Under the pieces are notes generated by a model. It had not been told where the DNA came from. It searched no databases and saw only the letters and a program-made list of their open reading frames with translations. Below are positions 61,681-64,000 of a DNA stretch of 64,000 nucleotides, piece by piece. Each line of letters opens with the position of its first letter. The first letter of the stretch is position 1. This DNA is from Rubripirellula reticaptiva (lineage in GTDB: Bacteria > Planctomycetota > Planctomycetia > Pirellulales > Pirellulaceae). Made by a program: the position numbers and the translations under genes. Where the stretch lies: NCBI RefSeq assembly GCF_007860175.1, contig NZ_SJPX01000004.1, forward strand, positions 310,001 to 374,000, given 5' to 3'.

Positions 61681-61735
61681 TTTATTGGTGGCGATTGCGA
61701 CCGTGCTGCAATTTGCGATCACACTCTGGAATTAG
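61681..61735 (+). pseudogene. TspO 3'-end fragment, direct repeat 2
   Basis: Encodes VAIATVLQFAITLWN-stop, the last residues of the TspO-like protein, with no upstream part. It shows that a TspO copy was here or that 700 bases carrying the HTH gene were inserted with duplication. Confidence 0.75.
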
Positions 61736-61740
61736 GGCCG

Positions 61741-62271
61741 ATGATTCTTCGACTTTCTCAAAAGCTGAACACGAAGATCAAAGCTGGCAAGTTGACAGAG
61801 ATGCCGCTCGATGAGAACCCGTATGCGGACTGGTCATGCCATCTCTTCACCGCTGATCGCACTCAGTACATCATCATGAGCAATACGAAGTCGCTTTACT
61901 CGTGCGTGATGTACGGTGCGGGCATCACGGACGACAGCCGTTTCATCGAGCGGGCGTTGAGCACGATTAGGGAATTCATGGAAGACGACGGGCAGTCGTT
62001 TGCCTATCAGCGATTCATTGCTCCTGATAGCGGATCGGTCAGCTTTGCTAAGGCACTGAACCGTTCGGTGACGGGATCGATGAACGATCTGGTCAATCAC
62101 GCCAAGGACTGGCTCACCGAGGAGGAAATCTCGCCCCACGATGTAGGGTTTCGGCTCAACGGCATCCTGTTGTCGTCGCTTGCCCGGAGCAAATCAGACT
62201 TCTATTGGAAGCCAAGGGAAGCCTTCAAGCAGTTGGCTGATCGGTGCTCTGACGAAGGAAAGCAAGAATAA
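61741..62271 (+). CDS. DUF6933 family protein
   Basis: 176 residues. ILRLSQKLNTKIKAG ... NPYADWSCHLFTADRTQYIIMSNTKSLYSCVMYG is the pattern of a conserved bacterial family (DUF6933) of unknown function. C-terminal GFRLNGILLSSLARSKSDFYWKPREAF. Starts five bases after the TspO fragment. Confidence 0.7.
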   Translation: MILRLSQKLNTKIKAGKLTEMPLDENPYADWSCHLFTADRTQYIIMSNTKSLYSCVMYGAGITDDSRFIERALSTIREFMEDDGQSFAYQRFIAPDSGSVSFAKALNRSVTGSMNDLVNHAKDWLTEEEISPHDVGFRLNGILLSSLARSKSDFYWKPREAFKQLADRCSDEGKQE

Positions 62272-62315
62272 GCGTGAGAGGGTTATCTTCTTGGATCTCG
62301 GGAAGCGGCTGACCA

Positions 62316-62741
62316 ATGACTGAAGTGAAGATCAAAGATCACCGACGAACCATCATCCGCAGTCTGGCAGTTTGGTTGCTGATCATTGTTGCCGAGATCA
62401 TCCACGGCATTGTTCGGGCGATTGCGTTGGTGCCGATGATCGGTGAGTTCCGCTCCAATCAGATTGGCGTGTTCACTGGTTCGTCGATCATCCTTGCAAT
62501 TGCCAACTTCACTATCCGCTGGATCGGGGCAAAACGACGTAATGAACTGCTGCTCGTCGGCTTGATCTGGTTGGTGTTGACTGTGGCGTTCGAAGTCTTG
62601 TTTGGGCGATTGGTGGTGGGACTGTCTTGGGAGCGAATCGGTTCTGACTACAACGTGTTGAATGGTGGGTTGATGCCGTTGGGCTTGCTGTTTTTGTTCT
62701 TTAGCCCGACGGTTGCCTCGAAATTGCGTGAAAAAAGGTAG
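62316..62741 (+). CDS. Four-helix membrane protein, hypothetical
   Basis: 141 residues with four hydrophobic segments (SLAVWLLIIVAEIIHGIVRAIAL, SSIILAIANFTIRWIG, LLLVGLIWLVLTVAFEVLF, LMPLGLLFLFFSPTVA). No named family. Plus-strand, 45 bases after the previous gene. Confidence 0.6.
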   Translation: MTEVKIKDHRRTIIRSLAVWLLIIVAEIIHGIVRAIALVPMIGEFRSNQIGVFTGSSIILAIANFTIRWIGAKRRNELLLVGLIWLVLTVAFEVLFGRLVVGLSWERIGSDYNVLNGGLMPLGLLFLFFSPTVASKLREKR

Positions 62742-62786
62742 CGAATCGATTCGCTAACTTATGCCAGATCGGTCAGTTTGCTTTGG

Positions 62787-62969
62787 TCAATCTTCTTTTT
62801 GCCGATTCTCCACGGCGGTTTCGTAGACCGTGACCGCAGCTTTCGACATTAAGTGCATGGTCTGGTGACTTGGAAGAAGTGGAAGTCGCTTCAAACCCAT
62901 TCTCATAATGACTTCGGCAATCGCTCCCTCAATTTCGCTTTCGAGCTTCTTGACAATCTTCTGGTCCAT
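62787..62969 (-). CDS. Small hypothetical protein, right copy of duplicated block
   Basis: 60 residues, MDQKIVKKLESEIEGAIAEVIMRMGLKRLPLL..., charged helix. Its 5' half is repeated in the decayed block at 16571-16662. Unknown function. Confidence 0.55.
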   Translation of the reverse strand: MDQKIVKKLESEIEGAIAEVIMRMGLKRLPLLPSHQTMHLMSKAAVTVYETAVENRQKED

Positions 62970-62990
62970 TGGAAATCTCCCCAGTTGAAC

Positions 62991-63188
62991 TCATTTTCGA
63001 ACAGTATTCACGATCAAGAAGCCAACGCCGACCAGACAACCTAAACCGATCACTGTGTAGCCAATCCTGAAGGCCATGAACTGAGCTACATTGCCGGTCG
63101 GTTCAAACGTCGCCAGAAATCCGAACCCACAGAATGCAGCGACGGCCAGAAGGAGGAGCGATCCCACAATGGCGACAAAGAACTTCAT
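62991..63188 (-). CDS. Small membrane protein, right copy
   Basis: 65 residues with two transmembrane segments ([21 protein letters not shown] and [19 protein letters not shown]). Its ATG overlaps the DUF2256 stop (TCATGA). The left counterpart has lost start, stop and an internal segment. Confidence 0.65.
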   Translation of the reverse strand: MKFFVAIVGSLLLLAVAAFCGFGFLATFEPTGNVAQFMAFRIGYTVIGLGCLVGVGFLIVNTVRK

Positions 63189-63352
63189 GATTTGCCTGAC
63201 TTGTTGGTCGCCTTGTCGTCACGATTCTTGCGGCACTTGTCGCTGCAATACTTAACGTCGTCCCAAACCTTCTCCCATTTTTTTCGCCACTTGAAAGGTC
63301 GTCCGCAAACGACGCAGAGTTTCTCGGGCAAGTTGGGTTTATTGTGAGGCAT
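63185..63352 (-). CDS. DUF2256 zinc-ribbon protein, right copy
   Basis: 55 residues: [22 protein letters not shown] and [13 protein letters not shown], matching the left copy at 16806-16973 (about three quarters identical). Predicted zinc-binding, function unknown. Confidence 0.78.
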   Translation of the reverse strand: MPHNKPNLPEKLCVVCGRPFKWRKKWEKVWDDVKYCSDKCRKNRDDKATNKSGKS

Positions 63353-63376
63353 GGGAAAACCTAGCGAAAGTGTCAG

Positions 63377-64000
63377 TCAACGCTGGACGCTATTCGCAAA
63401 ATTGCCAACAGCATTCAAGTATTCTTCTTTATTCGCATGGAAAATCGAATTGTGATTCCCGTTTCGGAATCGAACCAATTGCTTCTGACGTGAGCTTGAC
63501 CACTTGTGATTGCGTTCGGCGTGGGAAATGTCGATCAATCCGTCGTTCTCGGTGTGAAGCGTCAGCAATGGCTTCGTGTACCCAGACAACTTCTGCTTGT
63601 GATTGAAGAACCGCTTAACCTCGGTCTTTACATCGGCCTCATCGAATCCTGCCGACTCCAAATCCGCATAAGTCAGGAATCGTTCTGAGGGGTCGGCGAT
63701 GCCGCTCTCGATGATCAAGCCACCGATGTTCGGCTGGCGATGAGTTAACTCGATGGCGTAGAGCGATCCAATTGATCGACCGAAGACAATGGCTTTCTCT
63801 GGCTCGATTCCAGCAGCAATCATTGCTGCTTCACCGTCACCGAGCATTGCAACGAGTTTCGCTTCTCCAGTCGATCCGCCGTAATCTCGATACTCGACAA
63901 ACAGTGAGTTCAGACCCATGTCAGCGAACACGTCCGCCATGAACGGAACGTAGTCCGCAACCGCCTCTCCGTTTCCGTGGAAGTGAATCATCGTGAAAGC
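63377..64000 (-). CDS. Alpha/beta hydrolase (partial, cut by window end)
   Basis: At least 208 residues; the frame is open to the window edge, so the N-terminus is missing. HFHGNGE is the oxyanion segment, FGRSIGSLYA carries the nucleophile Ser, HTENDGLID the Asp and RNGNHNSIF the His. Substrate unknown; probably a serine esterase or peptidase. Confidence 0.82.
   Translation of the reverse strand, partial: AFTMIHFHGNGEAVADYVPFMADVFADMGLNSLFVEYRDYGGSTGEAKLVAMLGDGEAAMIAAGIEPEKAIVFGRSIGSLYAIELTHRQPNIGGLIIESGIADPSERFLTYADLESAGFDEADVKTEVKRFFNHKQKLSGYTKPLLTLHTENDGLIDISHAERNHKWSSSRQKQLVRFRNGNHNSIFHANKEEYLNAVGNFANSVQR

Overview
The window looks like a chromosomal segment of a planctomycete (Planctomycetota, most like Pirellulales relatives). 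Pointers are an ECF sigma factor translationally coupled to a Ser/Thr kinase with a C-terminal LamG-like domain, GYF-domain membrane proteins, a J-like N-terminus beginning SIDPYRVWLGIP fused to a PDZ domain, several copies of the Sde182 (DUF1593) family and moderate GC. This assignment is inference; no rRNA or other marker gene is present.

Region 1 (1-16.3 kb) is catabolic. On the minus strand a pectate lyase, an Sde182/nucleoside-hydrolase-like protein, a GH127 arabinofuranosidase-like enzyme and a second Sde182-like protein form one operon, with a divergent AraC regulator at its head. A second minus-strand run encodes ribokinase, another Sde182 protein, a zinc dehydrogenase, RbsD and a complete ribose-type ABC transporter with DUF2291. 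It probably handles free ribose or pentose freed from nucleosides or plant polysaccharide. Its first gene is cut by an IS3-family remnant.

Region 2 (16.3-28 kb) starts with scars: the IS3 remnant, a decayed copy of a small-gene block whose better copy lies at 62.8-63.35 kb, a frameshifted cupin and a tRNA-like 3' end. Then come the kinase/sigma pair and a plus-strand run of GYF, J-like/PDZ and zinc-ribbon proteins of unknown function.

Region 3 (28-44.5 kb) is a dense run of small enzymes (PhzF, GNAT, PaiB, methyltransferase, transglutaminase, two DinB-like proteins, VOC, DEDDh exonuclease, DUF4291), a minus-strand NADAR / HEAT-like / serpin operon, and a plus-strand RNA-repair operon: P-loop kinase, Thg1-like protein, RNA ligase, HD-Pnk and Pth2, the last four joined by short overlaps.

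Region 4 (44.8-60 kb) is plasmid- or island-like: serine recombinase, short hypothetical genes, ATPase, ArdC-type antirestriction protein, primase-helicase and excisionase-like HTH, separated by hairpin-rich non-coding DNA. The right end (60-64 kb) holds small membrane and regulatory genes.

The most unusual signal is a short repeat, TRR-CGGACACC-RRYTA, found about 20 times between 20 and 53.6 kb, always in the sense of the adjacent gene. In 11 genes its TRR is exactly the stop codon. Two copies lie inside coding sequence. Other leads are the RNA-repair operon, a pair of RNA/ssDNA structures with compensatory changes near 58.6 and 59.6 kb, and a palindrome cluster beside the primase.
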